The notes: a model not told the origin generated them from the letters alone. A stretch of 27,725 bases of DNA from Aquirhabdus sp. (GCA_030149815.1 JASLHI010000031.1:1-27725); one strand, 5' to 3'. Counted from the first letter of the stretch, positions 6,449-14,780 are shown. Program-made: numbers and translations.

Positions 6449-7063
6449 ATGCAAAACATTATAAGAAGCACCCGAATTCAAATTGTCACCTTGGGTATTC
6501 TTTTAGGCATAGCTACTATTCTCAGCCATGCCGAAACTTCAAATGACAACTCTGGATTTAAACAAAAATCATTACTCAAGGTTAGCGATGCTGGACTAAA
6601 AAGTGAATGGGTCGGTAAAAGTGCTCCAGATTTTCGTTTAAAAGATCAGAATGACCAGTGGCATGCTTTGGCAGACTATAAAGGGAAGTGGTTGGTTCTT
6701 TATTTTTATCCTTTGGATAATTCGCCTGGATGTACTGAAGAGGCGCGTCAGTTTCGTGATCTTTACCCTACCTATGAAAAGCGGAATATAGTAGTGTTGG
6801 GCGTTAGCTTGAACGACGTGGCATCGCATAAGTCTTTTTCGGATAAGTTAGGTTTGCCATTTCCGTTGTTAGCGGATACCAATCATGATTTGGCCAAGGC
6901 ATTTAAAGTCTTAGGCGGGTTTGGAATATTGCCGTATGCAAAACGCGAGACTTTTTTAATTGATCCGCAAAGCGTGATTGTGTATCACTATTCAAGTGTG
7001 AATACCGAGTCTCATGCGGCGCAGGTATTAAAGGATATTGAGGCATTATCCCAACCGCATTAA
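6449..7063 (+). CDS. Exported peroxiredoxin (AhpC/TSA, Bcp-like)
   Basis: This 204-residue protein has an N-terminal signal sequence (hydrophobic 11-28, possible cleavage after SHA-28). It is followed by a thioredoxin-fold peroxiredoxin domain: APDFRLKDQ near 59-67, the active-site segment YPLDNSPGCTEEARQFRD with peroxidatic Cys95, and the C-terminal FLIDPQ strand. It most resembles the Bcp/PrxQ group. The family's usual resolving cysteine five residues after the peroxidatic one is replaced by Arg, and Cys95 is the only cysteine in the protein, so it should work as a one-Cys enzyme needing an external thiol in the periplasm. AAGGAGAT precedes ATG 6449. It appears monocistronic, with its own 250-bp upstream region. 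Confidence 0.9.
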   Translation: MQNIIRSTRIQIVTLGILLGIATILSHAETSNDNSGFKQKSLLKVSDAGLKSEWVGKSAPDFRLKDQNDQWHALADYKGKWLVLYFYPLDNSPGCTEEARQFRDLYPTYEKRNIVVLGVSLNDVASHKSFSDKLGLPFPLLADTNHDLAKAFKVLGGFGILPYAKRETFLIDPQSVIVYHYSSVNTESHAAQVLKDIEALSQPH

Positions 7064-7135
7064 TCGGAAAAGATGTACTATCAAAATCATCTCTGCCAGA
7101 GATTTAATGCGCGATGAGGCGATAGGAGGATGGCT

Positions 7136-8344
7136 ATGAAGGTTTTCTTTAATGAGCCAAACTCTAAAGCATCAAAGCTCATTAGTTCTCTGGCTTCTGT
7201 GGTTGATTTAAAGAAAGCCTATCATTTCAGTGTAGTCTCTTGTTTTCTCTCTGATGATGTCAGTGATCTCCTCACATTTATTCACGATCTCACGTATGAG
7301 ATTCAGCTTTCTAAATTCTCTCTTTATATCGATTCACGGCAAATTCTAAAAATTGGTATTGAGCCACTGGTTGAGCTTTCGGCACAGATTTGTCGTGAGC
7401 AGGGCGAAGGCTGGTTTGAGATTTTAGCTATTGATACTCCGACGCTGATTCATAGCAAAGGTTTTGTATTGCTGAGTGCAGACGAAACGTCTGGTGCTTT
7501 GGTGGTGAGTTCGAGTAATTTTTCTAAGCATGGTTTCTTTGATCAGATCGGAAATTATGAATCGGGTTTATTGACGACAGATTTGAGTTTAGTGAAAGAC
7601 TTTCTTACGAGTGTTCCACAGCGCTACCTTAAAAGACTGAATGAATTGGATGTCTTTGACTCAGTCGATAGTTTTACTTTTCAATATGCGCTGGTTCGAG
7701 AAGGGCTATTTATGCGTCCTTGGCACGGTACGATTAACCAGTATTTTTCAGTGCAATATCGACTGACGGAGTTTGGGCAGCAGTGCGTTGATCTTGGAGA
7801 GTTGCAGGCGTTAGGGTTTACGGTTGATGTAGATAGGATTAGTTGCAAGTATTTAATTTTTTACAATATTCAGCTTAGCCGTGAACTTTTTGAGTTGTTG
7901 AATGACGGAATTGAAACGCATTTAGGACATTGGATTCCGAAGTCGTTCATTCTGAATAATGATAATAAAAAGAAGATTGAGCGGTTTTATCGTGATTTAA
8001 GTGAGTGTATTGCGCAGCAATTGATTCAGCATCAAGAAGAAATAGAGCATGACTTTGATGTGTTGATTGCGAAAGGTTTGATTGTCGATGCTCAATCTCC
8101 ATTTGCCCAGATTCAAGAAAAATTGCAGCAGTTAGCGCATGATGATTTTAAGGTTGAGCAATTGCGTAGTCAGATGTCGATCTTTATTGTTCCTTATAAT
8201 TTGACTCAGACGCGAGAGATTCGAGGTTTGTTTGAGGAAATACGCGGGGCGCATTTATTGAGTGAGGAAAAGAATGATGTGATGAGTAGGGTTGATAAGG
8301 CGATTAAGGGTAGGACGCCGAGTTTAGTGAATAGTAATTTTTAG
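7136..8344 (+). CDS. PLD-like domain protein, putative nuclease-fold
   Basis: AGGAGG (7124-7129) is best spaced for ATG 7136, giving 402 residues; the ATG at 7130 abuts the ribosome site. The first ~170 residues look like a single phospholipase D-type (PLDc_2-like) domain: KAYHFSVVSCFLSDD, LYIDSR, then the HxK element THSKGF-like at His106/Lys108, SSSNFS at 125-130 (the GSxN half of the HKD signature) and Glu142 in NYESG. The Asp usual five residues after the Lys is a Leu. The layout is that of single-HKD domains found in restriction-type endonucleases and helicase-linked proteins. Residues 180-402 are helical and unrecognised. Two small genes follow on the same strand 12 and 29 nt apart, so this heads a three-gene unit. 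Confidence 0.68.
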   Translation: MKVFFNEPNSKASKLISSLASVVDLKKAYHFSVVSCFLSDDVSDLLTFIHDLTYEIQLSKFSLYIDSRQILKIGIEPLVELSAQICREQGEGWFEILAIDTPTLIHSKGFVLLSADETSGALVVSSSNFSKHGFFDQIGNYESGLLTTDLSLVKDFLTSVPQRYLKRLNELDVFDSVDSFTFQYALVREGLFMRPWHGTINQYFSVQYRLTEFGQQCVDLGELQALGFTVDVDRISCKYLIFYNIQLSRELFELLNDGIETHLGHWIPKSFILNNDNKKKIERFYRDLSECIAQQLIQHQEEIEHDFDVLIAKGLIVDAQSPFAQIQEKLQQLAHDDFKVEQLRSQMSIFIVPYNLTQTREIRGLFEEIRGAHLLSEEKNDVMSRVDKAIKGRTPSLVNSNF

Positions 8345-8356
8345 AAGAAAATTTAT

Positions 8357-8794
8357 ATGAATTCAACCATTATTCGCAAGATTCCAGAGCTTCTTTATTC
8401 ACAAGTTTTGGACTTAGCACTTAAAATTACGAATGCATCTGAAGCTGAAGATTCAGTAGCTCAAGCTGCAGCGGTTTTAGAGCTGCAAGAGTTGTATGCA
8501 GAGCTAAGGGTCGCAAATTCGTCGGATCCCTTTGTGACTGAAACTTTGGCAGATTTCACAGAGGATGATCGACATGCGATAAAACTATATGAGCTTGCAA
8601 TTAGTCAGAGTGTTGCATTTGAAGGCGAGCCAATTTATACCAAAAGGATCGCTCTTGCATTACGGCATATTGATTTGAGTGAATCAAATCTTGCTTATGA
8701 TTTATTAATTCAAGCGAGAGATGAGGCGAATGTTTTTGGGGATGCAGATTCAGTTAAAGAGGTGGATGAGTTATTAGTTAAAATAGTAAAGTAA
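8357..8794 (+). CDS. Hypothetical all-helical protein, PLD cassette gene 2
   Basis: This 145-residue acidic, cytoplasmic protein has no signal peptide. It is predicted almost entirely alpha-helical, with helix pairs reminiscent of TPR repeats (DRHAIKLYELAISQS, IALALRHIDL, NLAYDLLIQARDEAN), but I cannot assign a family. It begins 12 nt after the PLD-like gene with only a weak purine-rich ribosome site (AGAAGAAAA), pointing to translational coupling. Small acidic helical proteins beside toxin or nuclease genes are often immunity or partner proteins; here that is inference from position alone. Confidence 0.7.
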   Translation: MNSTIIRKIPELLYSQVLDLALKITNASEAEDSVAQAAAVLELQELYAELRVANSSDPFVTETLADFTEDDRHAIKLYELAISQSVAFEGEPIYTKRIALALRHIDLSESNLAYDLLIQARDEANVFGDADSVKEVDELLVKIVK

Positions 8795-8823
8795 TGAAAG
8801 ATTAGAATATTGGTGTTTGAAAA

Positions 8824-9246
8824 ATGTACGAAAAGTATTTTGATGGTTGGGATGTTCGGAATGAGTTTCACAGGGAGTTTGTTAGCATATTTAATGGGTG
8901 GTTAGGCGCTAGTAATCTTCATAAACTTGATGACGTTAAAGAGAGTGATTGGGATAAGTTTAATGATCTTATTCAATGTATTTTTAAAAAATATAATCTA
9001 CAAGTAATTAACTGTGAAGAAAAAAGTTGTATTCCAGTAAAAAGTGTTAATTCAATTTTGCAAACACATGCAGATTCTCAAGAAAAAGATTCATCACAAT
9101 TTATAAGGCTACTTATCCCAGAGCTTGATTGTTTAATTACTGAGGATTGGGATTACACATTTATTATCTGGTATAAGAATATAGGTGCAGTGGAGGCACT
9201 AGCACCTCTTATAAAGTCTGTCGGCTTATATAGTTTTCATGATTAG
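8824..9246 (+). CDS. Hypothetical small acidic protein, PLD cassette gene 3
   Basis: This 140-residue cytoplasmic protein has no signal peptide and no family I recognise. It is rich in aromatic and acidic residues (YFDGWDVRNEFHREF at 4-18; ITEDWDYTFIIWY near 110-122) and has three cysteines in its central part. Base composition is visibly more AT-rich than in the surrounding metabolic genes, which suggests accessory DNA. It is the last gene before a strong terminator and is 29 nt downstream of gene 2, so it belongs to the same transcript as the PLD-like gene. The general look is that of orphan immunity proteins, but I have no motif to prove it. Confidence 0.68.
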   Translation: MYEKYFDGWDVRNEFHREFVSIFNGWLGASNLHKLDDVKESDWDKFNDLIQCIFKKYNLQVINCEEKSCIPVKSVNSILQTHADSQEKDSSQFIRLLIPELDCLITEDWDYTFIIWYKNIGAVEALAPLIKSVGLYSFHD

Positions 9247-9247
9247 C

Positions 9248-9279
9248 AAAAAAGCCCCATCTTTCGACAGGGCTTTTTT
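9248..9279. terminator. Bidirectional terminator between PLD cassette and acyl-CoA dehydrogenase operon
   Basis: AAAAAAGCCC (9248-9257) pairs with GGGCTTTTTT (9270-9279) around a 12-nt loop. The A and T runs on both sides make it work for the plus-strand cassette ending at 9246 and for the minus-strand operon ending at 9294. Confidence 0.92.
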
Positions 9280-9293
9280 CATTTCAATCCCAA

Positions 9294-10502
9294 TTATTTC
9301 AATTCAGAAGAAGATTTATTCAACAGGCGACGAGCAACGATAAGCAATTGGATTTGCTGTGTACCTTCGAAGATGTCGAGAATCTTCGAGTCGCGTCCCC
9401 ATTTTTCAAGCAAATCAACTTCGCTGTAACCGACTGAACCACAGAGTTCAATACATTTCAGTGTCACTTCATTGGCAGTACGACCAGCTTTCGCTTTTGC
9501 AATCGACGCTTCTTTGGAGTTTGGAATCTTGTTATCAGCCATCCATGCTGCTTTCAAGGTCAGTAAGCGTGATGCTTCCCATTCAGCTTCCAAACGATCA
9601 AGCGTTGCTTCGATATAAGAAGCGTTGATTGGGAGGTTTGCGTAGTCTTTTGACAAATGATCTTTGAGGATCTTACGTGTCAGATCGAGTGATGCTTTAG
9701 CAATACCAACCGCCATAGCCGCAACCAAAGGACGTGTGTTGTCAAAAGTCTGCATCACACCCGCAAAGCCTTTTTGTACGTCAACTTCTGGTGAGCCAAG
9801 CAGATTTGCAGCAGGAACGCGACAGTCTGTAAAGTTGATCGCGGCTGTATCAGAAGATTTAATCCCGAGTTTGTGCTCTAGGCGGGCGATTTCCATACCT
9901 GGTGTACCTTTTTCAACGACAAAGGATTTAATCGCTGCACGACCAACATTTTTATCTAACGTCGCCCACACTACAATCGCACCCGCACGTTGACCAGAGG
10001 TCACATAGATTTTTTCACCATTGAGAATGTAATCATCGCCATCTTTGACCGCAGTCGTACGAATCGCGGCAGAGTCAGAACCTGTATTCGGTTCGGTGAT
10101 TGCCATAGCCGCCCAAATACCATTAAAGCGTTTAAGCTGTTCTTCATTGGCAACAGCGCCGATCGCAGCATTACCTAAGCCTTGGCGTGGCATGCCTAAA
10201 CAGAAGCCGACATCGCCCCAACAAAGCTCCATAACGCCAAGTGCAGTAGACATATTTGAGCCGTTTTTAACATTGCCACTCATGCCTTCCGCAGAAGGAT
10301 TGCCAGTTGCGCTGGTTGCGCCAGTGACGCTGTCGCCACCATCATTCATGCCATCGAGCAGGGAGGCGAGCATATCCAACTCTTTCGGATAGTCATGTTC
10401 GCCTTTGTCATATTTACGTGAAATAGGACGAAATACATTGGCTGCAACTTGGTGGGCTTGCTCAACGAGCATTGCAAATTTCTTTGGGGTTTCTAAATTC
10501 AT
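9294..10502 (-). CDS. Acyl-CoA dehydrogenase, catalytically complete subunit
   Basis: This 402-residue member of the FAD-dependent acyl-CoA dehydrogenase family has the middle-domain motif AITEPNTGSD, the NGEKIYVTSG strand, the DNTRP helix of the C-terminal domain and, near the end, KILDIFEGTQQIQ with the expected catalytic base Glu379. It oxidises an acyl-CoA thioester to the 2,3-enoyl form and passes electrons to ETF; chain length cannot be judged. An insertion rich in Gly, Ser and Asn near residues 50-85 separates the first helices. It starts 12 nt after the stop of the partner dehydrogenase, with AAGGAG (overlapping that stop) as ribosome site, so the two genes are one operon and may form a hetero-oligomer. 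Confidence 0.9.
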   Translation of the reverse strand: MNLETPKKFAMLVEQAHQVAANVFRPISRKYDKGEHDYPKELDMLASLLDGMNDGGDSVTGATSATGNPSAEGMSGNVKNGSNMSTALGVMELCWGDVGFCLGMPRQGLGNAAIGAVANEEQLKRFNGIWAAMAITEPNTGSDSAAIRTTAVKDGDDYILNGEKIYVTSGQRAGAIVVWATLDKNVGRAAIKSFVVEKGTPGMEIARLEHKLGIKSSDTAAINFTDCRVPAANLLGSPEVDVQKGFAGVMQTFDNTRPLVAAMAVGIAKASLDLTRKILKDHLSKDYANLPINASYIEATLDRLEAEWEASRLLTLKAAWMADNKIPNSKEASIAKAKAGRTANEVTLKCIELCGSVGYSEVDLLEKWGRDSKILDIFEGTQQIQLLIVARRLLNKSSSELK

Positions 10503-10514
10503 TTGGCGAACTCC

Positions 10515-11834
10515 TTATAGGCTAATGGCATTTTGGGTGATTGCAACACTGCGCAAATCACGATACCAACGCTCAACAGGATGTTCTTTGGTAAAGCCAT
10601 GACCACCAAGAATTTGAACGCCATCTGTGCCGATCTTCATCGCTTTTTCGGCACATAAAATACGAGCCAGATGTGCTTCACGATGAAATGGTTTGCCCGC
10701 CTCAGCGAGTGAACACGCACTCCAAGTCAATAAACGCATCGCATCTACTTCAATCGCCATGTCTGCGATCATGAAGGCAACGCCTTGACGGTGGCTAATC
10801 GGCTCACCAAAGGCTTCGCGTTCATTGGCATACACAGTGACATAATCTAGAACTGCTTGTGCTGTACCGACAGCCGTTGCGCAAGATGCTAATGCGCCCA
10901 AGTCCAAGAACTCACGATAATTAGCTTCGGTCAGCAGGTTTTCTTTTGGCGTGCTGACGTTATTGAAGTGCAGACGTGCTGTTTTTGCTGCTTTTAGACC
11001 CATTGCTGGTTCATCAGAGAGAGTTAGACCGTCAAGACCACTTTCTACGATAAATAATGCTGGTTTTCCATCGAGTTGAGCTGAAACAATAAACAATTCG
11101 CTATCAGCAGCAAGTAGAACTAAAGATTTTTCGCCATTCAACACATAGCTGTTGCCAGATAGCGTTGCGGTTGTTTTCAGGTTATACGGATCAAACACAG
11201 CAATAGGTTCATTGCATGCAAGAGAGGCAATCGTTGGTTTTGCTTCATCAATGAATGCAGGCAAATATTGTTGTTGCTGAGACGCTGTGCCGTAACGAGT
11301 CAATACGTTTGCAACGCTGACTGGTGCATAAATCGCGGCAGCAAGAGAAAAGTCGCCATGACCTAAATCTTCGAGTGCTAGCATCTGTGTCACCAAACTG
11401 TCTTCGGTTGCCGCACCACCCAGCGCTTCTGGAACTGCGTAATACATTAGACCCAACTCACCCGCTTGTGCTTGGAGTTCTGCTGGAATTGCATGAGATC
11501 CGTCTGCATTGTGTGCTGCTGGGCGAATCACTTCTTTTGCAAAACGTGACAACGAGTCACGCGTCATTTGCTGTTCATCTGACAATGTCAGATCAAATAA
11601 GTTGTTACGTTTTTGGCTTGGTAAACGTGTTGCCGCACCTGCGGATTTTGCAGGAGTGAATATGCGAGCTGCTTTGGTCGCGATTTGGAAACCAGTTTTG
11701 GAGCCTTGATAGAGAAGGCCTTCAATCGGTTTACGAATTTTTAAACGATCCGCAATATCGCTGGAGGCGAATTGGGTCAACATGCGAAGTCCTAAGCCTT
11801 GCACATTTCCCATAAATGTATCTTGAGTATGCAT
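10515..11834 (-). CDS. Acyl-CoA dehydrogenase-like protein lacking the usual catalytic motifs
   Basis: This 439-residue acyl-CoA dehydrogenase fold protein has an N-terminal extension of about 75 residues. The fold is clear from LSDEQQMTRDSLSRFAKEV, ALGGAATEDSL, NEREAFGEPISHRQGVAFMIADM and QILGGHGFTKEHPVERWYRDLR. However, the middle-domain ITEPxxGSD motif is replaced by ACNEPIAVFDP, and the protein ends with SVAITQNAISL exactly where relatives have the catalytic YEGTxQIQ segment, so the standard catalytic glutamate is absent. It is the first gene of a two-gene operon with an intact dehydrogenase 12 nt downstream. A non-catalytic partner subunit, as in some alpha2beta2 acyl-CoA dehydrogenases, is a reasonable inference. 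Confidence 0.86.
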   Translation of the reverse strand: MHTQDTFMGNVQGLGLRMLTQFASSDIADRLKIRKPIEGLLYQGSKTGFQIATKAARIFTPAKSAGAATRLPSQKRNNLFDLTLSDEQQMTRDSLSRFAKEVIRPAAHNADGSHAIPAELQAQAGELGLMYYAVPEALGGAATEDSLVTQMLALEDLGHGDFSLAAAIYAPVSVANVLTRYGTASQQQQYLPAFIDEAKPTIASLACNEPIAVFDPYNLKTTATLSGNSYVLNGEKSLVLLAADSELFIVSAQLDGKPALFIVESGLDGLTLSDEPAMGLKAAKTARLHFNNVSTPKENLLTEANYREFLDLGALASCATAVGTAQAVLDYVTVYANEREAFGEPISHRQGVAFMIADMAIEVDAMRLLTWSACSLAEAGKPFHREAHLARILCAEKAMKIGTDGVQILGGHGFTKEHPVERWYRDLRSVAITQNAISL

Positions 11835-11935
11835 TGAAGTAATTCCATTTTGGATAAGTCACAGTTCGATACTGTCACGAAAAAATACCATTCCCTATGG
11901 CAAGTCTTATTCGATTGTTGTCAGAAAAGTCAATC

Positions 11936-11972
11936 AATCATGCTTTGCTAAGACGCTATCTATAGCATGATT
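11936..11972. promoter_or_regulatory. 9-bp inverted repeat upstream of the acyl-CoA dehydrogenase operon
   Basis: AATCATGCT (11936-11944) and AGCATGATT (11964-11972) are perfect inverted arms 19 nt apart. On the minus strand the repeat ends a few bases before a TTGACT that could be a -35 element of the dehydrogenase operon (gene start 11834); its -10 is not clear. The position suits an activator or repressor site. No regulator gene for it is visible nearby. Confidence 0.45.
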
Positions 11973-11991
11973 ACGCTGAATACTAAATATC

Positions 11992-12020
11992 AAAAAGCCC
12001 CATGATGAACATGAGGCTTT
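11992..12020 (-). terminator. Terminator after the monooxygenase operon
   Basis: An interrupted stem pairs AAAGCC and CATG with CATG and GGCTTT around a short loop, with one mismatch. On the minus strand it is followed by a T-run (complement of 11992-11996). It lies 18 nt beyond the monooxygenase stop at 12038, the expected place for the end of that transcript. Confidence 0.78.
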
Positions 12021-12037
12021 CTTTTAATGCTTGAAAT

Positions 12038-13597
12038 TTAAACAGGAGTCGCTGTGTAGTCTTTCAAGTCAAATGATTTCATTTGATTACTGTATTGTGT
12101 TGCAAAACCTGGATACATGGTCGAATTAAATCCATCTTCAGTCAGATACCAGCTCTTACAGCCTGAGTTCCAATTGGTCTTAGACAGACGCTTTTGAATC
12201 TCTTTGTTGTACTTAGCTTGAACGCCTGCTTTGACATCAAGCATTTTAATCTTGCCGTTAACGATAGTTTTGATGGCTCGAACTGCATAGTCTATTTGTG
12301 ATTCCATATAGACCAGAGCAGAATTGTGTCCTGGCCCTGAATTTGGACCAAACGTGAAGAACAAATTCGGGAAACCAGACACGTTAATGCTCTTGTACGC
12401 TTGCGCACCGCGCGACCACTCTTCATCCAGACTACGACCATTTAAGCCTGTGATTGGGAATGGTGAGCCAGATTTACTCACATCAAAACCCGTCGCAAAC
12501 ACGATGCAATCAACAGCATGTTCCACACCTTCCATGGTTTGTACGCCATTTTCGGTGATTTTGACAATTGGCCATGTAATCAGTTTGCAGTTTGGTTGTT
12601 GTAGGGCAGGATAGTAGTCATTGGATACCAATACGCGCTTACAACCAATTGTGAAGTCTGGTGTAAGTTGACGACGTAACCATGCATCTTTGACTTGACG
12701 GTTTAAGTGGCTTTTTGCCAATTGTTCTGCGACTTTAGTCAACGGTGAATTCCAGATCACTGCGAGTGCCATCGACTCATGGGTCCAATACAATGCGCGA
12801 CGCATTGCGGTTTGGGCAGCAGGGAGTTTGCGGAAAATGGTTTTGTTCCATTCTGGTGTTTTGTAGTCAGGGCGTGGAGTGACCCAACCCGGTGTACGTT
12901 GGAACACTTTAACGAAATCAGCAGTTTTGACTAGTTCAGGAATGATCTGAATTGCACTTGCGCCAGTACCGATGACAGCAACGCGTTTACCTTTCATGTC
13001 ATAGTCATGATCCCAGTTTGCACTGTGGATTTTTTTGCCTTTGAAGTTTTCTAGACCATCAATCTTTGGAAAACTAAAGTTAGATAACGGACCTTGAGCT
13101 GCGATCACGGTACGTGCGTGGTAAAAGTTGCCATCACTGAGGCTCACTGTCCATAAACCAGTTGCCTCATCGAAACTTAAACTTGAAACATTCTGATTAA
13201 AGCGAATTAATTCACCGAGGTTAAAACTGCTGACGAGGTGATTAATATAATCTAGGATCTCTGGGCTACCAGAAAAACCCCGTGACCAGTTTGGGTTTTG
13301 TGCGAATGAATAAGAATATAGATTAGATGGAATGTCACATGCTGCACCTGGATAGTTATTGTCACGCCATGTGCCGCCAACTTTGGTGCCGCGTTCTAAA
13401 ATCACAAAGTCATTCAGACCTGCTTGTTTCAAGCGAATGGCACTTCCAAGACCAGCAAAACCTGCACCGATAATCAGTGTGTTCACGACTGAGATGGGTT
13501 GGGTTGGTGTAGTGGCTGCTTTTGTACGTGTAGCTCTACGTGGCTTGACTGGCGTATTTTCAGCGGTTGGTGCTGTAATATTAGCTTGTGAAGTCAT
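12038..13597 (-). CDS. Baeyer-Villiger-type flavin monooxygenase
   Basis: This 519-residue class B flavoprotein has an FAD dinucleotide fold GAGFAGLGSA at 44-53, the GGTWRDNNYPGAACDIPS segment at 74-91, the full Baeyer-Villiger fingerprint FxGxxxHxxxW (FKGKKIHSANW, 185-195) and an NADPH-binding GTGASAIQ at 210-217. Such enzymes use NADPH and O2 to insert oxygen next to a carbonyl or to hydroxylate hydrophobic substrates; the substrate is not deducible. A 35-residue Ala/Pro/Lys/Thr-rich N-terminal extension precedes the first strand. It is downstream of the ferritin-like gene (75-nt gap with a GC-rich hairpin) and probably shares its transcript and the divergent TetR regulator. Confidence 0.92.
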   Translation of the reverse strand: MTSQANITAPTAENTPVKPRRATRTKAATTPTQPISVVNTLIIGAGFAGLGSAIRLKQAGLNDFVILERGTKVGGTWRDNNYPGAACDIPSNLYSYSFAQNPNWSRGFSGSPEILDYINHLVSSFNLGELIRFNQNVSSLSFDEATGLWTVSLSDGNFYHARTVIAAQGPLSNFSFPKIDGLENFKGKKIHSANWDHDYDMKGKRVAVIGTGASAIQIIPELVKTADFVKVFQRTPGWVTPRPDYKTPEWNKTIFRKLPAAQTAMRRALYWTHESMALAVIWNSPLTKVAEQLAKSHLNRQVKDAWLRRQLTPDFTIGCKRVLVSNDYYPALQQPNCKLITWPIVKITENGVQTMEGVEHAVDCIVFATGFDVSKSGSPFPITGLNGRSLDEEWSRGAQAYKSINVSGFPNLFFTFGPNSGPGHNSALVYMESQIDYAVRAIKTIVNGKIKMLDVKAGVQAKYNKEIQKRLSKTNWNSGCKSWYLTEDGFNSTMYPGFATQYSNQMKSFDLKDYTATPV

Positions 13598-13634
13598 GAT
13601 TGTACTCAGAAGTTAAAATGAGAAATGGACTGTT

Positions 13635-13655
13635 CCTCCCCCTAGCAGAGGGAGG
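13635..13655. repeat. GC-rich intergenic hairpin, REP-like
   Basis: CCTCCC (13635-13640) pairs with GGGAGG (13650-13655) around a 9-nt loop, in the short gap between the ferritin-like and monooxygenase genes. No T-run follows on the minus strand, so it is unlikely to stop transcription. It may stabilise or partition the polycistronic mRNA, or be a dispersed intergenic palindrome; I saw no second copy in this window. Confidence 0.45.
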
Positions 13656-13672
13656 TTGGGAGTAGAATGGTT

Positions 13673-14614
13673 TTAATGAACTGCAACAGGCTCATAAGTC
13701 AGTTCTTTTACCCAACTTGGCATTTCTGGCATGCTGCTTTGAGGCAACATATCAGTTGCTTTGACCATTGCATCGACAGGCGAGTGATAGATTCTGTTTT
13801 TGCGGTTGACGACCATGCGACCATTCCAACTGATGATCTGGAACCAAGGATTGCGGCGACCTTCAGCTGTACGTCCAGCAATTTTCTCGAATTTTCTCAT
13901 TGCGTTATAAAGCTTTTCTTCAGGTAATCCCATCTTAATCACGTTGTCTCGCATTTTGTTCAAGAGCGGGAGGTATGCCGCAATACCGAGTAGTAAGCGT
14001 GGATCAATAATGCGAGCAGCCATTTTTGACAGCTCAATCAAGTTTTTGTTGTAACCCTGCGCTTCCATGACAGAGAAACCAACGCCTAAGTGACGTGATT
14101 CATCATCGTTAATCAGATCAAAAGCACGATGGCAAATAGGATCTTCTACAGTTTCTAGTAAGAAGGTACACAGTGCGCCATCTAACGCCACTTCGAGCAT
14201 TGGAATGACTGCACCGAGGACATAGAACGGCATTTTGTCCGCATAGGTATCTAGCCATTTAATGGTGATACGCAGATTTTTATTCGGTTCAGGGATAGAA
14301 CCATCTTCGGGCAGCATGCCCCAACGTTTCATTAATGCCATTTCTGCATTAGCATGGCGTTGTTCTTCGGCATGGAAGTGGCTATATATTTGTTTGAGTG
14401 TTTCAGTCGGCGCTTTTTTTGACATGGCAGAAAATGCACGTGCGCCAATGTGTTCAATCCACATCAGATCAGCCATAAATGGTTTGAGTTTTGCATATAG
14501 TTCTGGATTACCTGTGACCAGTTCTGCTCCCGGCGCGTTCCAGTCAATATCAGCAAGCGACCATTGCGTTTTTTTGACTTTGGCAAGCATTTTGTCGAGA
14601 TCAATAGAAGCCAT
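13673..14614 (-). CDS. Ferritin-like di-iron protein
   Basis: From ATG 14614 the protein is 313 residues. Upstream in-frame ATGs at 14635 and 14626 exist, but GGAG directly precedes ATG 14614 at proper spacing. It shows the carboxylate-bridged di-iron pattern of ferritin-like four-helix bundles: Glu54 (IEHIG), Glu84-x-x-His87 (HAEEQRH), Glu141 (MLEVALDG) and Glu172-x-x-His175 (DDESRH). All six expected ligands are visible. Proteins of this superfamily bind iron for O2 activation, desaturation, hydroxylation or storage. With a Baeyer-Villiger-type monooxygenase directly downstream and a divergent TetR gene, a role in oxidising a hydrophobic compound is likely, but the reaction is unknown. Confidence 0.84.
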   Translation of the reverse strand: MASIDLDKMLAKVKKTQWSLADIDWNAPGAELVTGNPELYAKLKPFMADLMWIEHIGARAFSAMSKKAPTETLKQIYSHFHAEEQRHANAEMALMKRWGMLPEDGSIPEPNKNLRITIKWLDTYADKMPFYVLGAVIPMLEVALDGALCTFLLETVEDPICHRAFDLINDDESRHLGVGFSVMEAQGYNKNLIELSKMAARIIDPRLLLGIAAYLPLLNKMRDNVIKMGLPEEKLYNAMRKFEKIAGRTAEGRRNPWFQIISWNGRMVVNRKNRIYHSPVDAMVKATDMLPQSSMPEMPSWVKELTYEPVAVH

Positions 14615-14780
14615 GATGTTCTCCATGAAGCACATTTAAAAAAGGGGGGATTTATGACACTAACCTAGATGTTATAAGCCTGAACGTAGATAGCGCTTCA
14701 TGCCCTTGTAACGACAATGAAGGCATATTCAGAATCACTATTTCTTGAAAGTCACTTTTTGAAATAGCAAATTTACTCAT

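Noticed and set aside
9359..10602. Several plus-strand ORFs opposite the acyl-CoA dehydrogenase gene
   Set aside because: They are antisense shadows of a clear enzyme with complete motifs.
14615..14635. Upstream in-frame ATGs of the ferritin-like gene
   Set aside because: The GGAG ribosome site lies between them and ATG 14614, so the shorter start is preferred.
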